Shown here piece after piece: positions 38,339 to 50,533 of a stretch of DNA of 64,000 nt; position 1 is the stretch's first letter, and every line of letters starts with the position of its first letter. The DNA comes from Melanopsichium pennsylvanicum (taxonomy: Eukaryota; Basidiomycota; Ustilaginomycetes; Ustilaginales), in contig OAPG01000009.1 of assembly GCA_900208305.1 (NCBI GenBank), forward strand, positions 496,001 to 560,000, in the 5' to 3' direction. The position numbers and the translations under genes are program-made. The notes under the pieces are model-generated. The model saw only the letters and a program-made list of their open reading frames with translations, did not search any database and was not told the DNA's origin.

Positions 38339-40958
38339 TACAATAACTAAAAATGGCTCTCAGAGGCCAGAACTCTAAGCTGATCAGAAACATTTGAGCT
38401 CCTGACTACATGTGCTCAATATCACCAGTCAGTACCTTCAAATAGACTAAAGCAGATCAAGACCAGCCACAGCATTCAAAGAAACAAGAATAACTCATTG
38501 TGCCACACTTCACAAAGTAAGATGGCCATATGGACCAGGCCGAATAGCAGAGAAGAGCCATCAGCAGACAGATGAGTCTGTTTGGCCTCTCCAATGGGGC
38601 AACCCATGATCACAAAATGTGGATTGTCTCTGGGGGGAAAAAAATAAAAAATGGAAAAAAAATGGATCCGAGGGACGTTTCTGGAGCAGATGCGGAATAG
38701 AAGGTTTGTTTGTGTCGAAGCTGCTCCATGTGAGAGTAGACTTCGAGCAGGTTTGCTCAGCGTCCGAGCCTAACTAACTGCTCTGTACTCTGTCATTTTC
38801 CCACACCCGAATCCCTTCCTGCCATTTGGGAGCGGAGAATCATTCGAGCGCTTTCAAAAGCCTCTGCAGAAGCGGGCCTGAATACAAAATCTTTCTAATA
38901 ATTGTTCGCGTTACCTGAAACACCTGAGTCCAGAAGAGGTGCCCTCTTGCGATCGGAACCCCTCTGAAAAAGAAAAAGAAAATTCACTTTCGACTTGAGA
39001 GTCGCGGCGCCAGCACTTTCCCTGAGAGAGCTACACGAGAAGAAGAAAGGATAGTAATTTAGTTACAGTAGCTGCACAAAACACTCACGCCCATTGTCTT
39101 AGATTGAAGCTACGCTACAGTGAAATACATTACAGCACTGTAAAGCTGGAAAGTCACATACACTGCAATTTGTTGCACTCCCCCCGACTGAAATGCGTGC
39201 TGTCGGACAGTCGCTCGATCGGATCAAGCGAGTTGTGAGTTGCAATCCGCAGCAGCTTGCTTGAGCAGGCTGACTGATTGGAAGCCTATCCTACTTGCCC
39301 AAGGGGCGACAACCAAGGGGTTCAACACCTTGGCTCATTTTGCAGGACTGCGACGTTTTGTACTTTTTTTTTTGTTGGAATTTGGTGTCAGTTCACAGTC
39401 CACATTGTAGGACAGATCAGACCAACCACTATTCCACACTTTGGCTATTTATTTTATTTTTATTTTCTTTCTTTTTCTTCCTGGCAGGGTGCCACAGAGT
39501 CCAGCCATGCAACACACGCACGCACACACACACACACTCTCTCTCGGCCACCTAACAGAATCTCTTGCATCGCCAACGCGTTTGGAGCTGCATATGGGCG
39601 CTGCGTGCATCAATATTGCAGCACGTCGCTTTGACAGTGTCACAACGTTTGATTCAATTACCCTGGAGAAAACAGAGCTGCTGGGTGCCGTGCACTCTAC
39701 TCTTAGGTACAGCACAGCTGTCTCTGCCAACGCCGCCTGCCATGTTAACGCTATCCAGTGAGGTGCTCTTCGTACTCTTTGAACACTTCTCTCACCTCAT
39801 TCCTTTCTTGATCATCTTCTCCTACTCCTACAAGCCAAACAACCGCTAAAGCTTTCGCCGACCTACTTCTCTTTCTCCTTGCACTCGTCGCGAGGCTTTC
39901 GTACCCATTACAACTCCCGCTTTTCATACTTGTGGAATCGTACTTCATCTTTCGACTTCGTCGGCCAATTCTAACGCCCCCTGTTGGAACCGACTCACCA
40001 CCAAGGACAAATTTGCCCTGTCTGAGTTCGGGTTGGTCGCATCACCAAACTTTTTATAAGGCACACCACCACGCCCTGTACAAAGGCTCTTGATATCCTC
40101 GACTTGCTGCCCACCTTCCTTTTGCTTCGTGCATCGTTGCTGGTTTCAGCTTCTACATCGGAAATCTCAACAGCAGTCCCGCGTTTGTGCCGTCAACTAC
40201 AGGGTACAACACCCAGGCGATACCAGTTATTTCAGATAGGTCAACTCGTGGCAATTTGGACAAATTCTGTCCGCTACCGTGCAGCAGCCTTGTCAACCCA
40301 AGTCGTCGTCTTACTGCTAACAAAAAACATGCTGTTTGCTTAAGTACCGACATCGTCCGCCCGTATCATTGCTCTCGTGCTCCCGTTCTCTTCCCCTTCA
40401 ACAAATCTGCGAGGATCACCTTCAACTTCTTTGGCAACTTCTTCGGTCCACTTCCCTCGCCGATTCGGAGCTATCCTGATCGAAGGGTTTCTTAGGTGAC
40501 CTTCAAAGATCTGCACCGTGTCGTGGACAACTATCCATTAAATCGCCCACCTATTGTCCAAGTGCTTCATTCTTCTTTGCGTATTTCTGTCGTCCCGCGC
40601 AATTGGTCGCCTGTTGAACATACATAATATTGCAGGGTCGCCCACCACCGCCTACGCCAGCGCATTGTTCCCTTCATCTCCGGTCGGCGCCCGTTGCGGC
40701 GTTCCGATTCTGCCACCCACAAAGTACTGCTGCAACACTTTATCTTCATATCCAGGTCTGCCCTCCCCTGCCGCTGTGGAACTCCGACTGGATTCATATC
40801 AGCCACGCAAATATTGTGTGATCAACTGATACATCGGCGCCCATCGAGTATATCTACCTCTTGCTCTTGTCGCATCAACCAGTGCCCGTTCTTTTTTTCG
40901 CCGCTCATCCTGCTTACTTGACATATCGAGCCTGCGGCGGATTTGCCCGTGATTCACA
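38339..40958. other. Intergenic region upstream of the phosphatase gene
   Basis: 2.6 kb without a convincing gene. It contains CpG-poor sequence to about 38640, the palindrome TTACAGCACTGTAA at 39130-39143, a CA/CT microsatellite (39512-39546) and long pyrimidine-rich stretches from about 39770 that probably form promoter and a long 5' leader. Several short upstream ATG frames occur. No RNA gene recognised. Confidence 0.4.
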
Positions 40959-43900
40959 ATGGCCTCTGCTGACGCTGATCTCAGTCCACCGCCAACCCCT
41001 GGGCCCACCTCATTTGCTCCTCGACCATTGTATCCACCCAAAGCATTGAGGTCGCCTGCAAGGTCGCTTTCACTTCGAATCCCCGAGGATGGCCAAGCGT
41101 TCGGCGAATTAACGCAAACTTCGTTACCGTTGGCTCTTCCACATGCTCCTGCATCGCGTGCGACTGCTCCCCCTCTCACACTGCAGCTTCCCGACTGTCA
41201 AGCTGGTCCAAGCACTCCGGCACCGCCATCGCAAGCTAGAACGGCACGCAAGCGTCCGTCGAGGCTCAATTTGGCACCACCGTCGCTTAACGATGAGTCC
41301 GGGTCGTCATCGCGATCCATGCCAAACTCGCCCGTCACTCTTTCCAGATCCAACTCGAAAGTAGAGCATCTCGACGACGCAGCGCCACCAATTTCAGCAA
41401 TATCAGAAGCAGTCAAGCATCTCTCTAGCACGCTCAGAGGCACCCCAAGACGGAGACCTAGTATGCCTTTCAAGAACACGTCGCTCCCAGATTCAGCATA
41501 CCCGGAGCCTCCATGCGCTGCAAGTTCGCGCAGTCGACCACCCGAAGCTTTTCGGGATCCTTCCGAACACATTCTCAGCGGCAAAGGCAGCACGCTTCAA
41601 CATGCACGCAGTGTTTATTCCCACGGTCCTGTCGAGATCCTTCCAGGCTTGTTTTTGGGTGACGAGCACAATGCACGCGACGATCGGATGCTGTCCGCCC
41701 TTGGCATCACTACGATCTTGAATGTAGCCAAGGAGACAGTCTTGGACTTCCAGTCAGAGAGCCATCCTCCTTCGTCACATACAAGCGCATCTCACTCAGC
41801 TTGGACCAACCCTCCGAATAATATCTGCAAATCAGATCACAATTCAGGTTCTGCTATGCTTACCTCTTGTTCCAAGTACGGTGCTGATTTCATGTCTCGC
41901 GCGAACAACGGACAAGCGCCTCAAACGCCCAGCACGTACTTCACCCCGCCTACTACCGCTTCACTACCAACTGGGACAGGCCATGGCGAGGCTTCCTCTC
42001 CACGTGACGCCATCAGCCCTTCGGTGCTGCGCAACACCTCTTCAACGCCAAATTTGCTCACACAGTTCATGACTGACGAGTCTTCATCCATGTCAGAAGC
42101 TGATAGCGTCCGAGCTGCTACTTCGGACTCGACATCGACTTCCGATTTGCGCACGCTCACAGCTCAGGATGTCTTGCAGTATCGCTCACTCCGACGCAAC
42201 AGCGGCTCGTCATCCGATGATGCTTTTGACACGGCCTCCTCCCCATCTTCCTCCCGCGCCGCGAGCACCTGTACCTCGGCTGCAACCGAGCTCACACCAC
42301 CAGCGCTCATGAGCTTGAGATCCAAGGCGGACGCCGATGCGCATGGCGGCAATGGCCCCGGCGATTACACCAGCCAACAGCCTTCTCCCAGCTACGCGTT
42401 TGATGACGGCTCGCAGCACTCACCTTCCTCCTGGATCACGAATGTCGAGCTTCCGTCGAACGCCACGGCAATCAAGATACCTTTCGGTATGGGGACTGGA
42501 CGCATGCGCGAACTGCGATACATCAAGCTTCCATGGACGCACGACGAGACTGACCTGGCTTCCGGTCATGGTGGTTTTGCGCGAGGATGTGCCCTCATCG
42601 CAGAGACACTCGGCATCGATGCACGCTTCTGGTATGCAGCTAAAATTGCTGAAGACCGCGTCGGCTGCGCAGCACTAGAGAATGACGCAAGTCTGGAGCA
42701 TGTTCAGACGAGCCCAACGCCAGGCAAGATCCTGGTCCACTGCCAATGCGGAGTCAGTCGTAGTGCTACGCTCGTGATCGCATTTGTAATGCAGGCAGCA
42801 GCCATGCGATATGGCTTTGAAGCCGCCCGCACGCTGCTGGGCATGCATGACTGCTACAATATGGTCAAGGAGAAATCGTCGAGCATCTCGCCAAACATTT
42901 CGCTCATCTACCAGCTCGTCGAATGGGAACGCTACCTCTCGAGCGCCGCAGGACGTCTGCGGGATGTGCTGGGCATGGGCTGCAACGGCAGTGGGGACGA
43001 AGCGGGCGCATCCGTCGACACCAATGCCAACGCTAGTTTGGCTGCTGGATGGTCAACCGAGACCATGGATGAGGCCATGTGGAGCAAGATGCGCTTGGAA
43101 GAAGAAGAGAAAGAGGCCGCAGAGGAAGAAACACGACGTGAGGAGCGTTTCAGCGAAGCGAAGAGGTTGGCAGCAGAAAGGAAAGCGGCTCAAGATCGAC
43201 TCGAGGGACGCGTGCCCGATGTCGCGATCGCTGGAGACGCTACAGCAGGGTCGTCCCTCATGCAGCGCAGACGCAAGAAAGCACCTATCTTGCAGCTCCA
43301 GACTGCCACCTCTCCTGCAGCTTCTGGCTCGGCTTTGGCGTTCGCTCCCATTCCCAGCCCTGGTCTCAAGCGCCGTCGGCCCCCGGCGCTACAGCTCAGT
43401 GATTCGACGCGTGCAGGCGCGGGCGACAAGGCTCGTTTAGAGGTCGAGACTCCTTTCCAAACAGCGAGGACAGACACCTGGGCTGATTCTGGATGTGATG
43501 GTCATGGAGATGTGATGATGAATGATCTTGAACCGCCTCAGACGCCCTTGTGCTCATCTGCAGCGGATTCAGATGTAGTCAGCACGCCCACTGCCAGGAC
43601 ATCTATGGCTTTGGGCCCTGGTTCGGGATCGGCACTTTGCACGCCTTGCGCTTGGAACAGTTCCATTGCCGCGTCTGGCCAGCCCGCTCAAGAGCGGTGC
43701 AGCCCTTCATACACATCGCGCTTGCCGCCTCCATCGGACATGGCACCAGCAAAACGCGCCAGCACAGACGGCGTCGTACACAATACGCTTCTCTCGCCAT
43801 CCTCGCCCGGATTGTCACCAGCAATGTCAACTTCGCTCTCCTTGGGCTCTCCATCTAACCGCTTCAGCCTTGGTGGCTCAGGTTTATCTGGCACTCTGAC

Positions 43901-44207
43901 AGCTCGACTCGAAACAGATTTCGAACCGCGTTCCAGGGCCCGGCCAGACTCGATGCAAAGCACCATGTCCTCCTTTTCCTCCTCAACGGCTCTGTTTGGT
44001 GTCACTGCGCTGTCGAGAGAGGAAAGGAAGAAACAGCACAGAAGGACCTTTTCCTCAGACTGGCCAACGCTGCAGGGTAATTTGGCAAATCAGAGGAGGA
44101 GAAGCAAGGTCGACTCTATCCTTCCGTCCCTGCCTTTGGCACCAGGTGTGGATGGGACATGGGCGACAGCAACGCAGAGCTACACGCATGATCTGATGGA
44201 CTTTTGA
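40959..44207 (+). CDS. Dual-specificity protein phosphatase (MAP-kinase phosphatase type)
   Basis: 1082 aa from ATG 40959 (CACAATGG, strong context). The catalytic domain is in two pieces: EILPGLFLGDEHNARDDRM to ITTILNVAKE at about 224-265, then, after a Ser-rich insert of some 240 residues, IKIPFG...RYIKLPWTHDETDL near 505-525 and the signature HCQCGVSRSATLVIAFVM with nucleophile C595 and R601. A helix-forming region ending VEWERYL follows, then an Ala/Glu-rich coiled segment near 705-755 and a long disordered tail. Such enzymes dephosphorylate Tyr and Thr of MAP kinases. Rok1 of Ustilago maydis, which restrains mating and virulence MAP kinases, is a plausible orthologue, but I cannot confirm it by alignment. 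Msg5/Pmp1-type is the safer label. Confidence 0.9.
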   Translation: MASADADLSPPPTPGPTSFAPRPLYPPKALRSPARSLSLRIPEDGQAFGELTQTSLPLALPHAPASRATAPPLTLQLPDCQAGPSTPAPPSQARTARKRPSRLNLAPPSLNDESGSSSRSMPNSPVTLSRSNSKVEHLDDAAPPISAISEAVKHLSSTLRGTPRRRPSMPFKNTSLPDSAYPEPPCAASSRSRPPEAFRDPSEHILSGKGSTLQHARSVYSHGPVEILPGLFLGDEHNARDDRMLSALGITTILNVAKETVLDFQSESHPPSSHTSASHSAWTNPPNNICKSDHNSGSAMLTSCSKYGADFMSRANNGQAPQTPSTYFTPPTTASLPTGTGHGEASSPRDAISPSVLRNTSSTPNLLTQFMTDESSSMSEADSVRAATSDSTSTSDLRTLTAQDVLQYRSLRRNSGSSSDDAFDTASSPSSSRAASTCTSAATELTPPALMSLRSKADADAHGGNGPGDYTSQQPSPSYAFDDGSQHSPSSWITNVELPSNATAIKIPFGMGTGRMRELRYIKLPWTHDETDLASGHGGFARGCALIAETLGIDARFWYAAKIAEDRVGCAALENDASLEHVQTSPTPGKILVHCQCGVSRSATLVIAFVMQAAAMRYGFEAARTLLGMHDCYNMVKEKSSSISPNISLIYQLVEWERYLSSAAGRLRDVLGMGCNGSGDEAGASVDTNANASLAAGWSTETMDEAMWSKMRLEEEEKEAAEEETRREERFSEAKRLAAERKAAQDRLEGRVPDVAIAGDATAGSSLMQRRRKKAPILQLQTATSPAASGSALAFAPIPSPGLKRRRPPALQLSDSTRAGAGDKARLEVETPFQTARTDTWADSGCDGHGDVMMNDLEPPQTPLCSSAADSDVVSTPTARTSMALGPGSGSALCTPCAWNSSIAASGQPAQERCSPSYTSRLPPPSDMAPAKRASTDGVVHNTLLSPSSPGLSPAMSTSLSLGSPSNRFSLGGSGLSGTLTARLETDFEPRSRARPDSMQSTMSSFSSSTALFGVTALSREERKKQHRRTFSSDWPTLQGNLANQRRRSKVDSILPSLPLAPGVDGTWATATQSYTHDLMDF

Positions 44208-46387
44208 GTTGTGTCAGAGATTGCAATGCGACTTTTTCAATTACTGAGCAATGAGTGTGAAATCATGGGAGTTGGTGGTTCAGTAGTGAGGACGTAGAAT
44301 TTGAGTTGTCTCGATTGTTGAAAGCAAGATAGGAGGTGAGCAAGGGACGAGGTGCGGGTGCTGCTGTTTTTGGAAAGGTGCTCATTTAAGAAAAGCTTCG
44401 GACTTTGAGTCATGGAATTGGAGCGTTTGCACCAGTGAGGGACTGCTGGTCGATGATGTCTTTGCAGCGTCCGGCCGTCTTCTTGCCGCGCTAGAAGGTT
44501 CGTTTGGATGCCCATGTGTTACTGTAATGGAGAGCCCACATTATGATTTCCCCCACTCTGTCCCACTCGATTTAGGATAGAGACCGTGCTGTAGAACATA
44601 TAGTACGGATGTTGATCGTTTGATTTCAAGATCATTCCAAATCACGGCGCAATTATTGTTGCTTCATGCAGGAATTTGCTGATTCTGTATCAAGGATCGA
44701 TCATGTGAGCATCTCGACTCTTTACGGTCCCTGGACAAGGCGTGGATATGTGGCTGAGTGGACCCCACAATCACCCTTTTCCGATGTGTTCCGGTCGGCT
44801 GAAGGGGTGCGCTTATTGGCGGGGAAATGCTTTCGCCAAGGTGGGTGGCTTAATGGGTCGCATCGCGTCGGAAAGTTGTGGAAACCTTACCTGCAATCGC
44901 CATCGAGGCTGCATTGATAATATATTCATGAATTCTTCCCGAAATGATCACACTGGCATCGGATGCCTTGGCTTATCAATGACGTCTGCTGATTAGCGAG
45001 AAAGGCTGTGTTCAGATTGGGAGGACCTGCTTGGTTAAGGAGAGAAAAAGGGAGGGCACGGGGTAGATGAAGTTGGTTCGACTTGGATTTTTTAGCTTTG
45101 AGCTGGGCTTGTAGCTTTCTTCTCGACAGACAAGAGCAAAAGTTCCGATGGAAGGATGGTATCAGGTACAGAACGCACTGGATATCGGATGAGAGCTGAT
45201 CACGGTATGCATCCCAATGATGAAGATGAATTTCGTTGCTTTGCCCTCAGAGGAGAGGCAGTCGATATGCTACAGTGCAGTTGGATTTCAGGCACCAAAC
45301 TTGGCTGCTTCACTCGGTCTCGGGGGAGACAGTGAGTGTACTGTAATTTACATTTTACTATAGATCTGCAATACGGTACAGTGAGTTAGCGAATGAGCGC
45401 GGGGTGAGGGTTCGCTATCAGACGCCACGCTAACACCAATGCAGGCCCCAGCCAAGGTCTATACGAAGGACAAGAGTTCACATGACAAGATCCAGAAAGG
45501 TCACTTTTGCCGATCTCGGAGAATGCCTGCCTGCTGGTCCGCATCTGAACTCGATTCAAGTTCGCCTGTTAAACGCGGATGGATGGTTTGCAAGGTCATT
45601 TGACAACACTTAAAGCTTTTCATCCTGACAGTGCCGGCCAATTAGATTTCAGCCACTTGCTCACAGCCGATAGGGGATGGGGACTGCCCCAGTATACAGC
45701 GTGCAAGCGAAGTGAATGCCAAGAAAAACTTTTTTATCTCTTGTTCAGCGTTTGCGTTCAACAGCAGCCTGGAACTGACCGACCGGTAATGTTGTGGATT
45801 CTATGCCTCTCTCCCTCAAGCCATGTTGGAAGCACTACTAGAGCAATTTTGCCAATTTGGACAAGCAGTCGTTAGACAACACTTTCTGTCATGCTTTTAT
45901 TTTCGTTGCTTGGCTTCTTCTTAACAATATCACTTGCCGTCTTGAATTTCGTCATGTGATGCTATGATCTGGCCTGGCTGAAGCTTGTATTGCTCGGCTT
46001 CACCTCAGTCAGTGAGAGAGTTCGACAAGGAACGTGAAGATTGGTGTCCAGAGTGGGACTTTCGGGTCTGACATGGACACCAAAAAAATCCCCGGAAATG
46101 ATAACAGCGATGCTGCGCACGCAATCGCCGTCCTCGTGCCACGTTCGGCTATTGCACGCAATCCACTTGTGCGACTTCATATTTTTTCATAGCGTTGATA
46201 TTCCGGTCCTACCTGCTGACACTTTTAAACCAGCCATCGTTTCCTCTACAATCTTATTATCATCGTTCCACACCCCCGCCCTCTTTTTTCAACAGACTGC
46301 TCTGCCTGCTGCTCCGTCTTTTCTCGTCTGATAGACGCTTACTTCTTTTCGAATAGGCGGAATCTTCATCAAGCTCAGCTTCTCATC
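44208..46387. other. Intergenic region between phosphatase and permease genes
   Basis: 2.2 kb with only short, uncharacteristic frames. It includes an AT-rich patch with GTACTGTAATTTAC near 45338-45351 and GGTACAGTGAG near 45376. TGATAA near 46101 could serve as a GATA site for the downstream permease, but one such hexamer is expected by chance. No repeat family from elsewhere in the window is seen. Confidence 0.35.
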
Positions 46388-48419
46388 ATGGCGCCTGATC
46401 AGATTGACACCAAAAACCCTTACTACCAAGAGAAGGCTTCGTCGTCCGGGGACGAAGTCAAAGGATACGACAATGACGTAGCAGCAAAAAACACATCTGT
46501 CGAAGATACGAAGCCGGAGGAGCGTCAGCTCCACCGTGCTCTCAAGGGTCGTCAAATTTCTATGATTGCTGTCGGTGGTGCTCTTGGTACTGGTCTTATC
46601 ATCGGAACCGGTAGTGGTCTCGCCAATGGCGGTCCAGCATCCATTCTGATCTCTTACACCGTTATGGGATTCTGCTGTGCAGCTGTCATGTCCGCACTTG
46701 GCGAGATGTCAACTTACATGCCTCATCCTCGTGGTTTCGCTGGCCACGCCACCCGTTTCGTTTCTGATGAGTTCGGTGTAGCAACCGGATACAACTATCT
46801 TTTCAAATACCTTGTAAGTTCGATCATGCCCACCACTTTCATTTTGGCTGTCATTTTCCGCGAGAACTAAGACCACGCTTTTTAAATATTTATGCTCCTC
46901 CTCATACACCTTCGGAACCATAATTCCTCGTTCTCGACACCTTTCTTCGACCTACTACACCATATTCGATGCCCTTTCACATCATTTCGGCGTCTTTAGG
47001 TAGTGACCTCCAATAATCTTAACGCTGCGGCGCTCGTCATCCGATATTGGAACGCTGATCTCTCTGGCGGTATTTGGATCGCCATCGGCACGATCCTCAT
47101 CGTTGCGCTCAATTTTGGTGGCCCCAAATGGTTCGGCGAGGTCGAGTTTTGGCTCTCCTTGGTCAAGATCATCACGATGACCGGTCTTATCCTTTTGCTC
47201 CTCATTATCGACCTCGGAGGCTCCCCAACCAAAGACCGCATCGGTTTTCGCTATTTCCAAGACGGTCTCGCTTTCCGCTCTTACCCCAAGACTTCAGGCA
47301 GCAAAGGAATGTTCCTTGGCTTCTGGTCGACAACCGTCACTGCTCTCTTCGCTTATACCGGTTCGTCATCTATCCCTTTTAATGGTCCTCGCCATCGATT
47401 GGCTTGATGCTTTCGACATTTGTCTAAAACGTCTATGTATCGGTCACTGACAATCCGCGCATTTTTTGTTCAATTCTGACGACAATTTTTTCACAGGTAC
47501 CGAACTTGTGGGTGTCACCGTCGGCGAAGCTGCCAACCCACGTAAGAGCATGCCTTCAGCAATCAAAAAGACATTCTTCCGAATTACCTTTTTCTACATT
47601 CTCGGCGCCCTCCTCATTGGAATGGTTGTTCCTTCCAACGCACCCGAGCTTCTCGCAGCTAACAAGACGGGCACTTCCGCTGCTGCCTCGCCTTTCGTCG
47701 TTGCCATTGTCCGCGCCAAGATTCGTATTCTCCCAGACATTATCAACGCCGCTATTCTCATTTTCTGTATCTCCGCTGCCAACTCGGACCAGTACATCGC
47801 CGCACGAACTCTCTACGGTCTCGCCATTGACGGCAAGGCACCTCGCATTTTCCGTGCTGTTGATAAGCGTGGTGTGCCCTACATCGCTCTGTCGGTAACT
47901 GCACTTTTCTGCGGTCTTGCTTTCATCAACCTTGCCTCTGGCGGTCCTAAAACTTTCTCGTACTTGGTTTCCTCAGTCACCATGTTCGGTGGTCTTACTT
48001 GGATCTGCATTTTGATCTCGCACATCCAATTCATGAAGGCTATGAAGGCTCAGGGTATGGCTCGCGAGTCTTTGCCTTGGAAAGCACCCTTCGAACCGTA
48101 CGCTTCGTACATCGCTGTCGTTTTCACGTCAGTCGTGGTCTTCTTTAAGGGCTGGAACTCGTTCTTGTTCACCTTCAACTGGAGGACTTTTCTCACCAAC
48201 TACATCGGTCTGCCCATCTTCTTCATCATTCTCATCGGTTGGAAGCTGTGGCACAAGACTAAGTTCATCAAGTCCGATGAAGTCGATCTGCTCACCAATG
48301 TGCGCGAATTCGACGAGCAGGATGAGCTCATCTGGAAGCAGGACGAGGAGAGGGTTGCCGCTGAGATTCGAGACGCTCCCTTGTATAAGAAGGCTTGGAT
48401 TTACGCCAAGAACTGGTAA
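46388..48419 (+). CDS. Amino-acid permease (APC superfamily, YAT family)
   Basis: Three exons, 46388-46813, 47000-47360 and 47497-48419, give 569 aa. Introns are 186 nt (GTAAGT...TAG) and 136 nt (GTTCGT...CAG), with phases 0 and 1 agreeing. Exon 1 encodes a hydrophilic N-terminus and LHRALKGRQISMIAVGGALG, the family signature, followed by TM1-3. The second junction restores FAYTGTELVGVTVGEAANPR, the conserved substrate-binding segment. About twelve membrane helices are visible in total, and the C-terminal tail ends KKAWIYAKNW. It is a proton-coupled amino-acid importer of the plasma membrane; substrate range cannot be read from the sequence. Reading through without splicing gives stops in both introns. 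Confidence 0.93.
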
Positions 48420-48865
48420 ACGTTCTCTTATGAACTTCACGTCACCACACTCGCTGTAGAGGTATCACTCTTCCAAAAATTTGTTGCTGAAGAATTCAGC
48501 AATTATCATGCAAATTACCCTTCGTCTCCTCTTCTTCGTATCGCCAAGTTTTTGAAAATTTTCGTGTGTTACTCATTGGCGACGTCAATATTGCCAGTCT
48601 TCTTTGTCCTCCCTCATTTATTGATGACGACCTTTTCGTCATCATCGAACACAGATTCGTCTCAACGTTGCTTTGTGGAAGCGAACCTCGTTCTCGAATC
48701 AATATGCTTTGTCGCAATCAAACCTCTCGCATTCAGCAATCAAAAGACTTGCAAGGTTCGCACAACCCCAAGCGTGCTTTTGCAGCATGACCAAGATACA
48801 GGTACAAATACTATCAATGTTTGCGCTTACCAATCTCGTAGCATGCTGCGACAAGTACCTGCAAA
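48420..48865. other. Convergent 3' intergenic region
   Basis: 446 bp between the stop codons of the permease (plus) and the zinc-finger gene (minus). It should hold both 3' ends. No other feature seen. Confidence 0.4.
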
Positions 48866-50533
48866 TCAAGCAGCAGCAACACCACGTTCAGCCGTAGACC
48901 CATCATCGATGAACGTGCCTCGGGCAGCGTTCTCCTCTTCTTCCACATAATGCCTTAGCGCCTCTGCCTCCGCGCCTGCTGTTGCTGCCGCTGCGAGCTT
49001 TGGCGAAGTGGGAGGTGTAAAGATGGCATCGACGTCCTGCCCAAGCTCGTACACCAGCGCTCGTTCGAGGGCGGATGTGCACTCGCGCTTCACTCTCTTT
49101 TGTTCAGCCTCGAGTGTTTGCAGGCGCTTCCACAGGCGTGCATTCTCGGATTGAATGTAACGAAATTTCGCCTTTTCCACAAGATATCGGTTGCGTGCGG
49201 TGCGAATGGAGGTTTGAGCGGCTTCCATCGATCCGCCTGCTCCTGATGCGATTGAAATGTCCGCATCTTCGTTGGCAGCAGCGCCAAAGCGAGATGAGCG
49301 ACGGCGCGAGCCGCCATTCGCTGCAGAGGAGGCGCGTGTGCTGCGTCGAGAGCGGCGAAGCTCGGAAGCGTCGGGCATGGAATCGCCAGAGTCGCTGTCG
49401 TAGTCGTTGGTTCTTGCGCGTCTGACCCCAGCGCTTGTGGAAGCGGATCCGTACTGAGGGTCATCTCCGTCAGCACCATTGCGAGGGCGAGTCGTCGATT
49501 CGCGAAGTTTGCGGCTCCGTTCGCGTTCGCGCATGTCCTTTGCCCACGTTCGCAAGGCTCGTCCAAGGACAGCCTCGCTGCGCTTGATCTCTTCCGTATC
49601 GCTATCTGCTTGAAGACGTTCTTGGATGCCGAGCTCTTCCGCTGACATGGTGTGCAAATTCGACTCCCCACCCGCACCCTTTAAGAGACCAAATTCAGAG
49701 CCTTCGCCTTCAGCAAGCTCGAGCAGCTCATCGCCGAGGGAGTCTGCCGTTGTTCCGAGACCTGCTTTAGCAAATGTGGCTTCTGCTCCTCCGGCCAAAA
49801 TCGACGCATCTTCGGCACCTTCTTCCTGTGCGTTGGAAGCAGCAGCTTTGCGGGAGCCGGCGGTGATGATGTTGTGTTGGACTCGCATGTGCTTGCTAAG
49901 CGCATCAGAGCGAGTAAAGCTCTTGTCGCACTCGGGTCTAGGACATGTGAACGGCTTTTCTCCCGTGTGGCTTCGGAGATGGCTGAGCAGCGCAAAGCGC
50001 GATGTTTGTGGTTTACCTTTACGGATACATCCTGTCCATTCGCACATGTATTTGCTCTTGTGAATGCCAATATGTTCATTATGCAAGTGGTCGATGAAAG
50101 GTTGAAGGCTGTTGAACGTCTCACCGCAGTCGTTCCATTGGCACGTCACTTCAGCATCGTTGTTGGCAGCAGGTTCTCGAACAGATTCGTCAGCGAGCTC
50201 GTCGCCTTCGGGTGAAGCAGAGCGTAGACGTTGCTGAGCTGTGGATGGTCCTCCGTCTTCTCCTTCAGATCCTGATGTAGAGATCTCTGAGAGGCTGGGT
50301 GACGGTGGACGTGCTTGCATGTTGACCGTAGCGCTGATTTGCTTTGAGCGGAGGCCAGGTGGTGGTCTGTGTGGTGACGAAGGGGGATTGGAGATTCTGC
50401 TGCCACCCAAGGAAGAAGTGGGCGATGGTGATCGTTCAGGCGCTATTGACGAGCCATGTCGACGGGATGGTGTACCGGAGATGGAAGAGCTACCTGCCGC
50501 AGCAGGATCAGCCGCAATCTTTCTGCGAGGCAT
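48866..50533 (-). CDS. C2H2 zinc-finger protein, Iec1-like (INO80 complex)
   Basis: 555 aa from ATG 50533, one exon. Three C2H2 fingers lie at about 128-218: TCQWNDCGETFNSLQPFIDH with HNEHIG, MCEWTGCIRKGKPQTSRFAL with HLRSH, and TGEKPFTCPRPECDKSFTRS with HMRVQH. The atypical first finger, the CEW.GC.RKG.QTSRFALLSHLRSH segment and FTRSDALSKHMR match the fungal family that includes Iec1, a YY1-like subunit of the fission-yeast INO80 chromatin remodeller. The C-terminal half has a predicted coiled coil (YLVEKAKFRYIQSENARLWKRL) and acidic or Ser/Arg-rich stretches. Nuclear location is expected. It diverges from the PPCS gene. Confidence 0.82.
   Translation of the reverse strand: MPRRKIAADPAAAGSSSISGTPSRRHGSSIAPERSPSPTSSLGGSRISNPPSSPHRPPPGLRSKQISATVNMQARPPSPSLSEISTSGSEGEDGGPSTAQQRLRSASPEGDELADESVREPAANNDAEVTCQWNDCGETFNSLQPFIDHLHNEHIGIHKSKYMCEWTGCIRKGKPQTSRFALLSHLRSHTGEKPFTCPRPECDKSFTRSDALSKHMRVQHNIITAGSRKAAASNAQEEGAEDASILAGGAEATFAKAGLGTTADSLGDELLELAEGEGSEFGLLKGAGGESNLHTMSAEELGIQERLQADSDTEEIKRSEAVLGRALRTWAKDMRERERSRKLRESTTRPRNGADGDDPQYGSASTSAGVRRARTNDYDSDSGDSMPDASELRRSRRSTRASSAANGGSRRRSSRFGAAANEDADISIASGAGGSMEAAQTSIRTARNRYLVEKAKFRYIQSENARLWKRLQTLEAEQKRVKRECTSALERALVYELGQDVDAIFTPPTSPKLAAAATAGAEAEALRHYVEEEENAARGTFIDDGSTAERGVAAA

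Noticed and set aside
39512..39546. CA/CT repeat as a functional element
   Set aside because: A plain microsatellite in a promoter-proximal region; nothing further supports a role.
46101..46106. TGATAA as a GATA-factor site controlling the permease
   Set aside because: A single hexamer in more than 2 kb is expected by chance. There is no cluster.
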